DNA of 64,000 nt, taken from Enterobacter sp. RHBSTW-00175 (GTDB lineage: Bacteria; Pseudomonadota; Gammaproteobacteria; Enterobacterales; Enterobacteriaceae). Location of the stretch: contig NZ_CP055930.1 of assembly GCF_013927005.1 (NCBI RefSeq), forward strand, positions 3,596,001 to 3,660,000. Reading direction: 5' to 3'. This document shows, piece after piece, positions 48,557-59,412 of the stretch. The notes beneath the pieces are model-generated. The model saw nothing but the letters and a program-made list of their open reading frames with translations. It was not told where the DNA came from and did not search any database. A program made the position numbers and the translations under genes. Numbering within the stretch: the first letter of the stretch is position 1; every line of letters begins with the position of its first letter.

Positions 48557-48581
48557 AAAACGGCAACCTTGTTGCCGTTTT
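48557..48581. terminator. Bidirectional terminator between ybhL and ybhN
   Basis: AAAACGGCAAC / GTTGCCGTTTT, loop CTT, between two convergent genes. Confidence 0.92.
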
Positions 48582-48585
48582 GCTT

Positions 48586-49548
48586 TTATTTTGCCAGTGC
48601 CTTCTCATTCTTCTCCCGCAACTTTTTCGCCCGGCTCTCCAGCAGCAAATAACAGACCGTCGCCAGCGCCAGCGGCAGGAAGTAATAGAGCATTCGATAC
48701 GCGAGCAGGGCGGCGATAATCGTTCCCTGAGAGACGCGCTCCCCGGCAAGCAGGGCGATAAACACCGCTTCCAGCACGCCAATCCCTGCCGGGATATGGA
48801 CAATTACACCCGCGATACTGCTCACCAGCAGCACGCCAAGCACAAAGAAGTAATTCACGTCTTCGCCAATCAACAGCCCTATAATCGCCCCCATTGCCAT
48901 CCAGTTGGCGCTGGAAATCGCCATCTGTAATACCGCGAACTTCCATGATGGCAGCACCAGTTTTTGCCCTTTGATGGTTATATGGCGGCGTTTAGCAAAC
49001 GCACAGGCCCACAGATAGAAGGCGATAATCAGCAGCAGCACCATGCCCAGAATCCGCAGCGTGGTTTCGTCGACATACCAGTGAGCAGGCAACTGCACCA
49101 CGCCGGTGGTGAAGATCACCCCGCCGAGCAGAATGTAACCCAGCCAGTTGGTCGTGATGCTCAATGAGAAAATGCGGGTGATGGTGCTGCTGGGCAGTCC
49201 AAGACGCGAATAGAGGCGGTAACGCATTCCAATGCCGCCGACCCAGGTGCTCAGCGTCAGGTTGAAGGCGTAGCAGATAAACGACACCAGCATCACCTGG
49301 CGCTTTGCCAGCTTGTGCCCGCAGTAGGCGCGCCCCAGCAGGTCGTAGCAGCCGTAAATCAGGTAACTTACAATCACCAGCCCAGACTCGCCCAGCAGTA
49401 CCATGCGGTTGTAGTTGCGGATAACCTTCCACACCTCTTCCCAGTCGACTTTCTGGGCGTACACCACCAGCAACACCGCGACGGCGATAAAGAAAAGCCA
49501 GGTGAGGATTTTCTTAGCCAGGCGCCAGTGAGGATGGGATTGTGACAT
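48586..49548 (-). CDS. ybhN: Lysylphosphatidylglycerol synthase-like membrane protein YbhN
   Basis: 320 residues, about eight membrane helices, UPF0104/AglD-like flippase domain. Contains GGIGMRYRLYSRLGL and VHIPAGIGVLEAVFI, conserved in the family. No aminoacyltransferase domain. Starts exactly at the end base of clsB, so it is coupled to it. A lipid-related role is inferred from the clsB neighbour. Confidence 0.92.
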   Translation of the reverse strand: MSQSHPHWRLAKKILTWLFFIAVAVLLVVYAQKVDWEEVWKVIRNYNRMVLLGESGLVIVSYLIYGCYDLLGRAYCGHKLAKRQVMLVSFICYAFNLTLSTWVGGIGMRYRLYSRLGLPSSTITRIFSLSITTNWLGYILLGGVIFTTGVVQLPAHWYVDETTLRILGMVLLLIIAFYLWACAFAKRRHITIKGQKLVLPSWKFAVLQMAISSANWMAMGAIIGLLIGEDVNYFFVLGVLLVSSIAGVIVHIPAGIGVLEAVFIALLAGERVSQGTIIAALLAYRMLYYFLPLALATVCYLLLESRAKKLREKNEKALAK

Positions 49549-50786
49549 CAGGTTTTTCCTCCATCTTCCACTTCAACGCGATCCTGTGTTTCCATTTCAG
49601 GCTGCACCGGCGGGTGTACCAGTGCAAGCTTAGGTGTGTGCGCGGGCAGCCAGCCGACCATGGCCGGGAAATGGCGCAGGAAGTGGAACACCACCACGCC
49701 GATACCGAGGTTCCACCAGGTACGTTTCGGTACCATAGAGTCATCCACTCGCACGCAGTCGTTAACGATCAGTCCCTGAAGGTTATCGCGCAGGGTTTGG
49801 TTGAACTGGCGATCGTGGACGATCAGATTGGCTTCAAGATTGAGCGACAGGCTCAGCGGATCGAGATTACTGGAGCCAACGGTCGCCCAGTGATCGTCCA
49901 TCAGTGCGACCTTTCCATGCAGCGGTCGGCGGCGGTATTCGTAAATCTGCACACCGCCTTTTACCAGATAGTTATACAGCAGACGTGCGCCGACTTTGAC
50001 AATCGGCATATCGGGCTCGCCCTGCACAATCAGTTTCACCCGCACACCGCGACGTGCTGCATTGCGCATGGCGTGCAACAAGCGGTAGCCAGGGAAGAAG
50101 TAGGCGTTGGCAATAATTACCTCGCGCTTCGCATTCGCCAGCATCTTCAGATAATGACGCTCAATATCATCCCGGTGCTCGCCGTTATCCCGCCAGACAA
50201 ACAGCGCCTGCGCTTCGCCGGGCTTGCGGTTCTCTTCCGGGCGATGGTGGCGCTTCCACCAGCGTCGCACAGCATCTTTACCCGGCAGGTTTTCCAGTTC
50301 GAACAGTAAAATGTCCTGAACTACCGGGCCTTCGATACGGATCGCGTAATCCTGCTTGGCCTCAGGGCCATAGTCAGACATATGTTCTGCGGAATAATTA
50401 ATGCCGCCGACAAAGGCTACCGCTTCATCAACCACCACAATTTTGCGGTGCATACGGCGAAAGAGATTGGTGCGCATGCCAAACAGACGCGAGCCGGGAT
50501 CGTAGTAGCGGAATATCACGCCCGCCGACGTGAGTTCATTGACGAATTCGTCGCTCAGATCCGGAGAACCATAGCCGTCGAGCAGCACTTCGATTTTAAT
50601 GCCGCGCAGGGCGGCGCGCAGCAGCACGCTATGTAACTGTTTCCCCACCTCGTCCTCGAACCAGATAAAGGTTTCGAGGATCACTTTCTGCTGTGCATGG
50701 TCAATGGCCTTGAACACCGCAGGATAATAGTTATCGCCATTTTCCAGCAGCGTGATGCGGTTTCCTTCCTGCCATGAGCATCTCAT
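49548..50786 (-). CDS. clsB: Cardiolipin synthase B
   Basis: 412 residues, phospholipase D superfamily with two HKD motifs: [16 protein letters not shown] (about 113-128) and [19 protein letters not shown] (about 288-306). Joins phosphatidylglycerol units at the membrane. Overlaps ybhP by 4 bases and ybhN by one: a ybhP-clsB-ybhN operon. Confidence 0.96.
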   Translation of the reverse strand: MRCSWQEGNRITLLENGDNYYPAVFKAIDHAQQKVILETFIWFEDEVGKQLHSVLLRAALRGIKIEVLLDGYGSPDLSDEFVNELTSAGVIFRYYDPGSRLFGMRTNLFRRMHRKIVVVDEAVAFVGGINYSAEHMSDYGPEAKQDYAIRIEGPVVQDILLFELENLPGKDAVRRWWKRHHRPEENRKPGEAQALFVWRDNGEHRDDIERHYLKMLANAKREVIIANAYFFPGYRLLHAMRNAARRGVRVKLIVQGEPDMPIVKVGARLLYNYLVKGGVQIYEYRRRPLHGKVALMDDHWATVGSSNLDPLSLSLNLEANLIVHDRQFNQTLRDNLQGLIVNDCVRVDDSMVPKRTWWNLGIGVVVFHFLRHFPAMVGWLPAHTPKLALVHPPVQPEMETQDRVEVEDGGKT

Positions 50787-51544
50787 AAGTGGATCTCCAC
50801 GCTAAGCGGGGCGTGGTCGGAAAGATGGCGCCAGTTGAGTAACGCCAGGGCAGTCGGGCTGCTGGCATGGGCATTTTTCACGTAGATGCGGTCAAGTCGC
50901 AGCAGGGGAAAGCGCACCGGGAACGTCCGCGCGGGGCGGCCATTGGCGCGGGTAAAAATCTCCTCCAGCCCGGCATCCACCTTCAGTGGGTGATTGGCCC
51001 GCTGACGCCAGTCGTTAAAATCACCCGCCACCACCACCGGCTCACCTTCCGGTAGGGCGTTGCTCCATTCGGCCAGCATCTTTAACTGCGCCTGACGGTG
51101 CGCTTCACGAAGGCCGAGATGCACGCAGCCAACGTGAACGGGAAATTCCAGTTCGGGTGGGATAATGCGGCAGTAAAGCAGCCCGCGTTTTTCGCTTTCG
51201 CCCACAGAAACGTCGCGGTTTTCGTAATATTCGATCGGGAAACGCGATAGTACCGCGTTGCCGTGGTGGCCTTCAGGGTAAACCGCGTTACGCCCATAGG
51301 CATAATCACTCCACATCGTATCTGCCAGAAATTCGTAGTGCGGCGTGTCGGGCCAGTTTTCGACATGCATTGGGTGCACATCATGGGCGCCCATAACTTC
51401 CTGTAGGCAGACGATGTCAGCACTGACGGTGCGTACAGCGTCGCGCAGCTCCGGTAACATGAAGCGACGGTTAAATGCAGTGAAGCCTTTGTGAATGTTA
51501 ATTGTCAGCACTTTAAGCGATAAATGCTGCGTTTTATGCGTCAT
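50783..51544 (-). CDS. ybhP: Endonuclease/exonuclease/phosphatase-family protein YbhP
   Basis: 253 residues, EEP fold. Metal and catalytic residues in TINIHKGF (about 15), [10 protein letters not shown] (about 46), VAGDFNDWR (about 163) and [11 protein letters not shown] at the C-terminus. The ATG 5 bases after GGAAGG is preferred over a GTG two codons upstream that abuts the ribosome site. Neighbouring lipid genes suggest a membrane-lipid phosphodiesterase, but this is inference. Confidence 0.93.
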   Translation of the reverse strand: MTHKTQHLSLKVLTINIHKGFTAFNRRFMLPELRDAVRTVSADIVCLQEVMGAHDVHPMHVENWPDTPHYEFLADTMWSDYAYGRNAVYPEGHHGNAVLSRFPIEYYENRDVSVGESEKRGLLYCRIIPPELEFPVHVGCVHLGLREAHRQAQLKMLAEWSNALPEGEPVVVAGDFNDWRQRANHPLKVDAGLEEIFTRANGRPARTFPVRFPLLRLDRIYVKNAHASSPTALALLNWRHLSDHAPLSVEIHL

Positions 51545-51611
51545 AAGCACCTTCCGGGGTGACTATCCTGATGAAAATAAAGTGTAGTAGGCGTCACAAA
51601 AAGATGCGGTG

Positions 51612-51629
51612 TTACGGAATTTTCCGTAA
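51612..51629. promoter_or_regulatory. Perfect dyad before ybhQ, regulator unknown
   Basis: TTACGGAA, two bases, TTCCGTAA: an 18-bp perfect palindrome in the 133-bp gap between divergent ybhP and ybhQ. Its place fits an operator; no known regulator was matched. Confidence 0.5.
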
Positions 51630-51677
51630 AGTGCGGTAGTCTGAATTAGCAGAGAAATGTTCTTCAGGAGAGAAGCC

Positions 51678-52088
51678 ATGAAGTGGCAACAACGTGTTCG
51701 TGTCGCAACTGGCCTGAGTTGCTGGCAGATAATGTTGCATTTACTGGTCGTGGCCGTACTGGTGATGGGCTGGATGAGCGGTACGCTGGTGCATGTTGGC
51801 TTAGGGTTATGTGTTCTTTACGGTGTTACCGTACTGTCGATGCTGTTTTTACAGCGCCACCATGAAGCGCGCTGGCGCGAGGTGGGTGATGTGCTCGAAG
51901 AGCTCACCACCACCTGGTATTTTGGTGCTGCAATGATCGTGCTTTGGCTGTTGTCGCGTGTGCTGCAAAACAACCTGCTGCTGGCCCTGGCGGGTCTGGC
52001 AATTCTTGCAGGGCCTGCGGTTGTCTCACTGCTGACCAAAGAGAAAAAGCTACGCAATGTTTCGTCTAAACATCGCGTACGCCACTGA
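51678..52088 (+). CDS. ybhQ: Inner-membrane protein YbhQ
   Basis: 136 residues with about four membrane helices, product starting [13 protein letters not shown] after AGGAGAG; an upstream in-frame ATG at 51657 precedes the ribosome site. Function unknown. Its last 39 bases overlap ybhR, tail to tail. Confidence 0.93.
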   Translation: MKWQQRVRVATGLSCWQIMLHLLVVAVLVMGWMSGTLVHVGLGLCVLYGVTVLSMLFLQRHHEARWREVGDVLEELTTTWYFGAAMIVLWLLSRVLQNNLLLALAGLAILAGPAVVSLLTKEKKLRNVSSKHRVRH

Positions 52089-53156
52089 GCCTGTCGTGGC
52101 CGCTATAACCAAAAGCGGCCACAAACTTCCCCAGATAATCCCCATACTTGCATCCTTGAGATAAATTTGTTTGGTGATATCCGTAAAGTGCCGGATGGGG
52201 TTAATCCATGTAAGATCCTGCAACCACACCGGCATGTTCTCGATGGGAGAAACATACCCCGAGAGCAAGATCGCCGGCATCATAAAGACGAATACCCCGA
52301 TAAACGCCTGCTGTTGCGTGGAGCACAGCGCTGAAATCAACAGACCAAATCCCACCAGTGACAGACCGTAAATCACCATAGTGAAGTAGAACAGGGCCAG
52401 CGATCCGGCAAAGGGAATTTGATATGCCCAGATCCCCACGCCCAGCACAATTGTCGCCTGGAAGGTGGCAACAATCAGCGCCGGAACGGCTTTACCGACA
52501 AAAATCTGCCAGGTGGCCAGCGGGGAAACCAGCAGTTGATCGAGCGTGCCTTGCTCGCGTTCACGGGCGACCGACAACGAGGTTACGATCATCACACCAA
52601 TGGTGGTGATCATGGCGATAAGCGACGGCACCACAAACCATTTGTAGTCCAGATTCGGGTTATACCAGTTACGCACCACCAACTGGCTGTTGTTGGGTTT
52701 AGGTTTGCCTTCCATCAGCTCCTGCTGATAGTCCTTGACCACCTGTTGCAGGTAATTTGCGGCAATTTGCGCACTGTTCGAGTTACGCCCGTCCAGAATC
52801 AGCTGCATCGGTGCAGTCTGCCAGGTATCCAGGTTGCGGGAAAAGTCGGCCGGGAAACGCACCAGCAGCAGCGCTTTTTGCGTGTCGATGGTGGGCTGGA
52901 TCTCCCTGGGGCTTTTCAGCAGCAGAATGTGGGTAAAGGCTTTCGCCCGGGCAAAACGCTGCGTCAGCTCTACGGAGTGTTTCCCGCTGTCCTCGTTGTA
53001 GATGGCAATGGTGGCGTTCGTCACCTCAAGCGTCGCAGCAAACGGGAACAGGAATACCTGGATCAGCACGGGCAGGATCAAAATGGCGCGGGTTTGCGGC
53101 TCGCGCAGCAGCGATTGCAGCTCTTTGCGGATCAATGTCCATAAACGGTGAAACAT
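52050..53156 (-). CDS. ybhR: ABC-2 type export permease YbhR
   Basis: 368 residues, ABC-2 permease: an N-terminal helix (about 22-42), a large periplasmic domain, then five helices from about residue 175. The [20 protein letters not shown] motif (about 193-212) is the family coupling region. Works with YbhS and YbhF; in E. coli the YbhFSR pump affects tetracycline-class drugs and Na+/Li+ tolerance. Last gene of cecR-ybhGFSR. Confidence 0.95.
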   Translation of the reverse strand: MFHRLWTLIRKELQSLLREPQTRAILILPVLIQVFLFPFAATLEVTNATIAIYNEDSGKHSVELTQRFARAKAFTHILLLKSPREIQPTIDTQKALLLVRFPADFSRNLDTWQTAPMQLILDGRNSNSAQIAANYLQQVVKDYQQELMEGKPKPNNSQLVVRNWYNPNLDYKWFVVPSLIAMITTIGVMIVTSLSVAREREQGTLDQLLVSPLATWQIFVGKAVPALIVATFQATIVLGVGIWAYQIPFAGSLALFYFTMVIYGLSLVGFGLLISALCSTQQQAFIGVFVFMMPAILLSGYVSPIENMPVWLQDLTWINPIRHFTDITKQIYLKDASMGIIWGSLWPLLVIAATTGSVAYAMFRRNIA

Positions 53157-53165
53157 GCTCGCTCC

Positions 53166-54299
53166 TTAATCCAGTCGCCGTTTGGTTTTTACCCACGTCA
53201 GCCCAATAAACATTACCGCTGACACCATCAAAAACAGGATGTTGACAATCAGCACCGCCGGAATATTCCCGGCCAGGAACAGGCTTTGCAGCGTACTGAC
53301 AAAATAACGCGCTGGAATGATATAGGTCACCGCACGGATGACGGCTGGCATACTGTCTATCTGGAAGATAAAGCCCGACAGCATGATAGACGGCAAAAAG
53401 GCGGCGTTTAGCGCAACCTGCGCGGCGTTAAACTGGTTACGGGTGATGGTTGAAATCAGCAGCCCCATGCCCAGGGTGCTCAGTAAAAACAGACTGGTGA
53501 TAAAGAACAACAGCACCAGCGAACCGCGATAAGGCACTCCCAGAATGAACACCGACACCAGCATACAGAGCAGCATGGCCAGCATTCCGAGGAAGTAATA
53601 GGGGATAAGCTTACAGAGCAGCAGCTCCACCCGCGTGACCTCGGTTGAGAGCAGCGCTTCCATGGTACCGCGCTCCCACTCGCGGGCGATCACCAGCGAC
53701 GTGAGGATAGCCCCGATCACCGTCATGATAATGGTCACCGCACCCGGAATAATAAAATGCTGGCTGATGGCGGCAGGGTTAAACCAGTAGCGGGTCTGTA
53801 TGTCGATCAGCGGTTCGAAGGTTTCCCCCCTGTCTTCCGCCCGCTGTTTCTGCCAGAGCTGCCAGATGCCTTCGACATAGCCCTGCACAAAGTTGGCGGT
53901 GTTAGGCTCGCTGCCGTCGGTGATGACCTGAATCGGCGCGTCGGTATTTGCGCGCGCCATGTTGGCGGCGAAATCGACCGGGATAACCACCAGGCCGCGA
54001 ATTTTCCCCGCCTGCATTTTCTGGATCAACGCCTGGCGATCGTCGCTGATGGTGGCGTCAATGTAGGGCGAGCCGGTCATGGCGTGGGTGAAATTCAGGG
54101 CCTCTTCGCTGTGCTGCTCCAGCAAAATCCCCACCCGCAGCTTGCTGGAGTCGAGGTTTATCCCGTAGCCAAAGATAAACAGCAGCAGCAGCGGGATTAC
54201 TACCGCAATCAGCCAGCTGCTGGGATCGCGTACGATCTGGCGGGTTTCTTTGATGCATAACGCCCGCACCCGGCGCCATGAAATCGCGTTATGACTCAT
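53166..54299 (-). CDS. ybhS: ABC-2 type export permease YbhS
   Basis: 377 residues, same architecture as YbhR with the coupling motif [20 protein letters not shown] (about 201-220). Pairs with YbhR as the membrane part of the exporter. Overlaps ybhF by 11 bases; ybhR begins 9 bp after it. Confidence 0.95.
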   Translation of the reverse strand: MSHNAISWRRVRALCIKETRQIVRDPSSWLIAVVIPLLLLFIFGYGINLDSSKLRVGILLEQHSEEALNFTHAMTGSPYIDATISDDRQALIQKMQAGKIRGLVVIPVDFAANMARANTDAPIQVITDGSEPNTANFVQGYVEGIWQLWQKQRAEDRGETFEPLIDIQTRYWFNPAAISQHFIIPGAVTIIMTVIGAILTSLVIAREWERGTMEALLSTEVTRVELLLCKLIPYYFLGMLAMLLCMLVSVFILGVPYRGSLVLLFFITSLFLLSTLGMGLLISTITRNQFNAAQVALNAAFLPSIMLSGFIFQIDSMPAVIRAVTYIIPARYFVSTLQSLFLAGNIPAVLIVNILFLMVSAVMFIGLTWVKTKRRLD

Positions 54300-56028
54300 T
54301 AGCGTGTTCCTTATCCCAGTCGTGAATGAGCGTGATAAACGCCTGCTCCATGGTGGGGTCCGGTTGCTTATCGTCGGCGGCCTGGCTTTTCAGATCATCC
54401 GGCGTGCCGTGGGCGATCAATTTGCCGCGATACACCAGCCCGATGCGGTCGCAATATTCCGCTTCATCCATAAAGTGAGTGGTCACCATGACGGTAACGC
54501 CTTTCTCCACCATGCTATTGATGTGCAGCCAGAACTCGCGGCGGGTGAGGGGGTCAACCCCAGAGGTTGGCTCATCAAGAAACAAGATGTCAGGTTCATG
54601 CATCAGCGAGCAGGCCAGTGCCAGACGCTGCTTGAAACCGAGTGGCAGGTCGTCAGTGGCGTGAGAGGCAATGTTCGTCAGGCTGAACGCGTCGCTCATG
54701 CGGCTGATTTTCTCGTTTTGCGCGCGCCCGCACAGGCCGTAAACGCCGGAGAAAAAGCGTAAGTTCTGTTCAACGGTCAGGTTGCCGTACAACGAGAATT
54801 TTTGTGCCATGTAGCCGAGGTGTTGCCGCGCTTTCCCGGAGCTCACTTTCAGATCCATATCCAGCACCAGCGCCTTACCAGAGGTTGGCACCAGCAGGCC
54901 GCACATCATTTTAAAGGTGGTGGATTTGCCCGCACCGTTGGGGCCCAGCAGGCCAAAGATCTCGCCGCGTTTCACCGCGAAATTGACGTTGTCGGTGGCG
55001 GCAAAATCGCCAAACTTTTTGGTCAGGGATTTGGCTTCAATCACCGTTTCGCCTGGTGTGCCATCAACGGTATGCAGGATCGCCCCCAGCGGGGATTCTG
55101 ACGTTCCTGCACCGCCCAGCAGGTCGATAAACGCGTCTTCAAAACGCGGTGCGGTCTCTTCTATCTCCACATCCGGCATTCCCTGCGCCTGGCGAATGTC
55201 GTCCACCGTGGCCTCTTTTTTGAGAATGACCCGCACAGATCGCCCCTGAATCATCCCGTCGCTGACCTGCGGCAGTTTCAACACTCGCTGGAGCAGCTTG
55301 CGGTTGGACTCCTGCGGGCTGTGCAACAAGAAGCTGCGCCCGGCCATGCTTTGCGTGAGCTTTGTCGGCTCGCCCTGATAAAGCAGCTCTCCTTCGTTCA
55401 TCAGCAAGACATCGCGACACTGTTCCGCTTCGTCGAGGTAAGACGTGCTCCAGAGAATCAGCATCCCGTCGCCTGCAAGCTCGTGCACCATTTGCCACAA
55501 CTCACGGCGCGAAATGGGATCCACGCCCACGCCGGGTTCATCAAGCAGCAGCACTTTTGGCTCACCCACCAGCGTGCAGGCCAGCCCGAGTTTTTGCTTC
55601 ATCCCGCCGGATAACTTACCCGCGAGGCGCTCCGTGAACGGCCCGAGCGAGGTAAATTCCAGCAGGCGGGCGAAGGTTTTTTGCCGTGTTTCCCCGGTGA
55701 CGCTGCGTAAATCGGCATACAGATTCAGGTTTTCCATCACCGTTAAATCTTCGTACAGACCGAATTTCTGCGGCATATACCCCAGCATGGCGTGAAGGGC
55801 GCTGTCGTCCTGGACGGGATCAAGCCCCAGCACGCGGGCGCGCCCGTCATCAGGTTTGAGTAACCCGGCGAGCATTCGCATCAGCGTGGTTTTGCCTGCG
55901 CCATCGGGGCCAACCAGCCCCGTGACATAGCCCTTTTGCAGCGTACAGTTCAGCGGCGCGACGGCGGGTTTATCCATGCCCGCGAAGCGTTTTACCAGAT
56001 TGTCGAGTTGAATAACCGCATCATTCAT
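54289..56028 (-). CDS. ybhF: Fused dual ABC ATPase YbhF
   Basis: 579 residues with two ABC domains. Domain 1: Walker [10 protein letters not shown] (about 39-47), signature LSGGMKQK, Walker [11 protein letters not shown]. Domain 2: Walker [10 protein letters not shown] (about 362-370), a non-canonical signature LPLGFKQR, Walker [11 protein letters not shown]. The altered second signature is also found in E. coli, so it is ancestral. Powers the YbhSR permease; overlaps ybhG by 8 bases. Confidence 0.96.
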   Translation of the reverse strand: MNDAVIQLDNLVKRFAGMDKPAVAPLNCTLQKGYVTGLVGPDGAGKTTLMRMLAGLLKPDDGRARVLGLDPVQDDSALHAMLGYMPQKFGLYEDLTVMENLNLYADLRSVTGETRQKTFARLLEFTSLGPFTERLAGKLSGGMKQKLGLACTLVGEPKVLLLDEPGVGVDPISRRELWQMVHELAGDGMLILWSTSYLDEAEQCRDVLLMNEGELLYQGEPTKLTQSMAGRSFLLHSPQESNRKLLQRVLKLPQVSDGMIQGRSVRVILKKEATVDDIRQAQGMPDVEIEETAPRFEDAFIDLLGGAGTSESPLGAILHTVDGTPGETVIEAKSLTKKFGDFAATDNVNFAVKRGEIFGLLGPNGAGKSTTFKMMCGLLVPTSGKALVLDMDLKVSSGKARQHLGYMAQKFSLYGNLTVEQNLRFFSGVYGLCGRAQNEKISRMSDAFSLTNIASHATDDLPLGFKQRLALACSLMHEPDILFLDEPTSGVDPLTRREFWLHINSMVEKGVTVMVTTHFMDEAEYCDRIGLVYRGKLIAHGTPDDLKSQAADDKQPDPTMEQAFITLIHDWDKEHANES

Positions 56029-57016
56029 GTCGTTCCCCGTCGGTGAATTTCACGGTAACCGGCATCCCCTGACGAAGGGAATCGTCAGCGTCTGTCACAA
56101 TGATGCGCAGACGATAGACCAGGTCAGTACGCAGATCTGGCGTTTCAACGGTTTTCGGCGTGAACTCAGCGGTTGGCGACACAAAGCCCACCTTGCCGTG
56201 GTATGGCTTGTCAGGGCGACCATCGGTATAAAGCAGCAGCTCACGCCCAGGCCTGACCTGGCTGAGGTTCGGCTCGTCGATATAGGCACGCACCCACACC
56301 GGGCGCGTCAGCGAAAGGGTCAGTACGGTGCTGCCTGCGCTTAACATGCTGCCGGGCTCTACGGCGCGGGTCATTAGCGTACCGTCGGACGGGGCAACCA
56401 GCGTGGTGTCATGCAAATCCAGTTGTGCCTGCGCCAGTTGCGCCTGCGCCTGTTCAAGGCTGGCTTTGGCCTGTGCGATATCCTGCGGGCGATTACCGGT
56501 GTGATACTGGCTTAATTTATCCTGCGCGGATTTAAGCGTTGCCTGCGCCTGGTCGCGGGAAGAACGGGCATTTTCCAGGTCGTTGGCGGAAATGGTGCGG
56601 CTTTTCCACAGCCCCTGCTGACGGGCGTAGAAGTTCTGCGCATAGTCGTAGGCGGCCTGCGCCTGTTTGACTGCCGCCGCGGCCTGGGCAATTTCTTCAT
56701 CGCGATAGCCTGCCAGCATCAGGTCATATTGTGCCTGGGCGACGGAAACGCCTGCTTTTGCCTGCATCAGCGCGTTCTCGTAAGGCGCGGTGTCCAGCAC
56801 GCCTAACGTCTGCCCGGTTTTAATCGTGTCACCTTCATCAACAGAAAGCGAAGCCAGGCGGCCGCCAACGCGGAAACTCATGTCCACCGTTCGAATATCG
56901 ACGTTGCCGTACAGCGTCAGGCCGTTGTCTTGTCGGCTCTGATACCACAGCCAGCCACCGATCCCCGCAGCAAGCAGAATAACGACCACCAGAATGATGG
57001 CGACAGGTTTTTTCAT
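56021..57016 (-). CDS. ybhG: HlyD-type membrane fusion protein YbhG
   Basis: 331 residues. N-terminal membrane anchor (about 5-23), lipoyl/barrel-sandwich halves around a long coiled-coil hairpin (about 80-210, Ala/Gln-rich), then a beta-barrel domain. Links the YbhFSR pump to the periplasm or outer membrane. Overlaps cecR by 4 bases. Confidence 0.95.
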   Translation of the reverse strand: MKKPVAIILVVVILLAAGIGGWLWYQSRQDNGLTLYGNVDIRTVDMSFRVGGRLASLSVDEGDTIKTGQTLGVLDTAPYENALMQAKAGVSVAQAQYDLMLAGYRDEEIAQAAAAVKQAQAAYDYAQNFYARQQGLWKSRTISANDLENARSSRDQAQATLKSAQDKLSQYHTGNRPQDIAQAKASLEQAQAQLAQAQLDLHDTTLVAPSDGTLMTRAVEPGSMLSAGSTVLTLSLTRPVWVRAYIDEPNLSQVRPGRELLLYTDGRPDKPYHGKVGFVSPTAEFTPKTVETPDLRTDLVYRLRIIVTDADDSLRQGMPVTVKFTDGERHE

Positions 57017-57690
57017 GACTTCAGGCTCCTTTGCGTTAAGCCTTGCAGGATCAGATCAAGGTGACAGGTGATCACCTGGCTAATCTGCGCGGCTTTATCC
57101 TCATCAAATTGTGTCCAGCCGGTGCGTAACAAAATGGTTTCCCGTCCCAGGCGAAAAGCCAGTACTTCGCCCAGCAGGGCGTGGGTATGCAAAATGGTCT
57201 CAGTATCGCTGGCATCACGGCCGGTATAGGCCGCAATGAGCCGGGTCAGGTGCGTGTGCATTGGGGAGATCACCTGATCGTGAACCAACTGGTAGGCGGC
57301 GGAAGGCGAGAGTTGTTCGCGTGAGATAAACTTACTCAGGTTCAGCGTATCGTCGTGCGTCAGCAGGCGGATCATATTATGGCAGGCGTTAAGGATAAGC
57401 TGACGGATGGCGGCCCGGTCAGGCGAGGGCTGGCTGAACAGCGCGGTGGTTTCGTCAACGTGCTGGCGAAAATGCGTGCTGATAAAATCGGCAATCCACT
57501 GTGCGCAGGCGAGGTACAAATCCTCTTTTGAGCCAAAATAGTAGGTAATGGCCGCTATGTTCTGCCCGGCCTGCGCGGCAATATCGCGCGTGGTGGCATG
57601 AAGTCCATACTCGCCAAACTGTGCCAGGGCGGCGGCGATAAGCTGGCTTTTGGCCTGTTCGCCTTTGGTTGTTGTCGGGGTTGTATTCAT
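57013..57690 (-). CDS. cecR: TetR-family regulator CecR (YbiH)
   Basis: 225 residues. N-terminal helix-turn-helix (about 14-60, [28 protein letters not shown]), C-terminal ligand domain. In E. coli CecR controls its own operon and rhlE and alters cefoperazone and chloramphenicol sensitivity. A perfect palindrome lies just upstream between cecR and rhlE. Confidence 0.95.
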   Translation of the reverse strand: MNTTPTTTKGEQAKSQLIAAALAQFGEYGLHATTRDIAAQAGQNIAAITYYFGSKEDLYLACAQWIADFISTHFRQHVDETTALFSQPSPDRAAIRQLILNACHNMIRLLTHDDTLNLSKFISREQLSPSAAYQLVHDQVISPMHTHLTRLIAAYTGRDASDTETILHTHALLGEVLAFRLGRETILLRTGWTQFDEDKAAQISQVITCHLDLILQGLTQRSLKS

Positions 57691-57704
57691 AGCAGCACTT
57701 AAAA

Positions 57705-57724
57705 TTAATCAATCGATTGATTAA
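57705..57724. promoter_or_regulatory. CecR operator between cecR and rhlE
   Basis: 20-bp perfect palindrome TTAATCAATCGATTGATTAA, 14 bp before the cecR start. Its size and symmetry fit a TetR-type operator, and it agrees with the known CecR site of E. coli. It can serve both divergent units. Confidence 0.88.
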
Positions 57725-57929
57725 GATTATGCCCGGTTCACAATTTTGTCCAGTTGCACTCTTGTGCGGGAAATATTTCGTCGATGAATCACAGAGGGAT
57801 ATTTTATGCGCCACGTCACAAAAGCTGCTACACTCCGCTGCTTCGCGACATTGTGGTTTTTGTCCTCTCATATTCGTTATATCTCCCTGAAAACTACACC
57901 TGTGATGGTCGGGGCGGTTCGGAGTTTTT

Positions 57930-59315
57930 ATGTCTTTTGATTCCCTTGGCCTGAACCCGGAAATTCTGCGCGCGATTGCAGAGCAGGGCTACGTTGAGCC
58001 TACCCCAATTCAGACGCAGGCAATCCCTGCCGTGCTGCAAGGCCGCGACCTGATGGCCAGCGCCCAGACCGGTACCGGTAAAACCGCTGGCTTTACCCTG
58101 CCGCTCCTGGAGCTGTTGGTTAAAAACCAGCCGCACGCAAAAAGTCGTCGCCCGGTGCGCGCCCTGATCCTCACGCCAACCCGTGAACTGGCAGCACAGA
58201 TTGGTGAGAACGTGCGTGAGTACAGCCGCTATCTCAACATTCGCTCACTGGTGGTCTTTGGCGGGGTTAGCATCAATCCGCAGATGATGAAACTGCGCGG
58301 TGGCGTGGACGTGCTGGTGGCAACGCCGGGTCGTCTGCTGGATTTGGAACACCAGAATGCGGTGAAGCTCGATAGCATCGAAATCCTGGTGCTGGATGAA
58401 GCTGACCGGATGCTGGACATGGGCTTCATTCATGATATTCGTCGTGTGCTGGCTAAGCTGCCGTCACGTCGCCAGAACCTGCTGTTCTCTGCGACCTTCT
58501 CTGACGAAATCAAAGCCCTTGCTGAGAAACTGCTGCATAACCCGCTGGAAGTGGAAGTGGCGCGCCGTAACACGGCCTCCGAGCAGGTGACCCAGCATGT
58601 GCATTTCGTTGATAAAAAACGTAAGCGGGAACTGCTCTCGCAGATGATTGGCCAGGGCAACTGGCAGCAGGTGCTGGTGTTCACCCGTACCAAACATGGT
58701 GCCAACCACCTGGCGGAACAGCTGAATAAAGACGGCATTCGCAGCGCCGCTATTCACGGTAACAAGAGCCAGGGCGCGCGTACCCGTGCGCTGGCAGATT
58801 TTAAATCTGGTGATATTCGCGTGCTGGTGGCAACCGACATCGCCGCGCGTGGTCTGGACATTGAAGAGCTGCCACACGTGGTGAACTACGAGCTGCCAAA
58901 CGTGCCGGAAGACTATGTTCACCGTATCGGCCGTACCGGTCGTGCCGCGGCAACCGGTGAAGCGTTGTCTCTGGTCTGCGTTGATGAGCACAAACTGTTG
59001 CGTGACATCGAACGTCTGCTGAAAAAAGAGATCCCACGCATCGAAATCCCGGGCTACGAAGTGGATCCGTCCATTAAAGCCGAGCCGATTCAGAACGGCC
59101 GTCAGGGTGGCGGTGGCCGTGGTCAGGGTGGTGGCGGTCGTGGCCAGCAACCGCGTCGTGCTGAAGGTGGCGCGCCAAAAGCATCAGGCAAACCGCCGCG
59201 TCGCAACAACGAGGCAAAACCAGCGGGTGAAAACCCGTGGCGCAGTGGCGAAGGGAAACCGGCAGGAGAAGGCCAACGCCGACGCCGCCCGCGTAAACCT
59301 GCCAGCGCGCAGTAA
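57930..59315 (+). CDS. rhlE: DEAD-box ATP-dependent RNA helicase
   Basis: 461 residues. Q motif with [10 protein letters not shown] (about 25-34), motif I AQTGTGKT (about 46-53), Ia PTRELAAQ, Ib TPGR, II DEAD (about 155), [26 protein letters not shown]. The C-terminal tail from about 390 is Gly/Arg-rich, then basic, for RNA binding. Acts in ribosome assembly and RNA turnover. Confidence 0.97.
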   Translation: MSFDSLGLNPEILRAIAEQGYVEPTPIQTQAIPAVLQGRDLMASAQTGTGKTAGFTLPLLELLVKNQPHAKSRRPVRALILTPTRELAAQIGENVREYSRYLNIRSLVVFGGVSINPQMMKLRGGVDVLVATPGRLLDLEHQNAVKLDSIEILVLDEADRMLDMGFIHDIRRVLAKLPSRRQNLLFSATFSDEIKALAEKLLHNPLEVEVARRNTASEQVTQHVHFVDKKRKRELLSQMIGQGNWQQVLVFTRTKHGANHLAEQLNKDGIRSAAIHGNKSQGARTRALADFKSGDIRVLVATDIAARGLDIEELPHVVNYELPNVPEDYVHRIGRTGRAAATGEALSLVCVDEHKLLRDIERLLKKEIPRIEIPGYEVDPSIKAEPIQNGRQGGGGRGQGGGGRGQQPRRAEGGAPKASGKPPRRNNEAKPAGENPWRSGEGKPAGEGQRRRRPRKPASAQ

Positions 59316-59320
59316 TCTGG

Positions 59321-59344
59321 AAGCCCGGCCGTAAAGCCGGGCTT
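59321..59344 (+). terminator. Terminator after rhlE
   Basis: AAGCCCGGC / GCCGGGCTT with a 6-base loop, followed by a T-rich tract, 6 bp after the stop. Confidence 0.93.
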
Positions 59345-59378
59345 TTCTTTTTGCGACAACGAAAAGAAAGTGCCACAA

Positions 59379-59398
59379 TAGTGGCTGTTTATACAGTG
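59379..59398. promoter_or_regulatory. Weak LexA-like box before dinG
   Basis: TAGTGGCTGTTTATACAGTG aligns with the LexA box TACTGTATATATATACAGTA: the right half CAG is kept, the left half reads GTG instead of CTG. Position matches the E. coli dinG SOS box, which is also asymmetric. Confidence 0.6.
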
Positions 59399-59412
59399 TT
59401 TCAGGTTTTCCG

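Noticed and set aside
54289..56028. Non-canonical second signature of YbhF as a novel defect
   Set aside because: As recalled, the same LGFKQR-type signature occurs in E. coli YbhF, so it is an old family feature.
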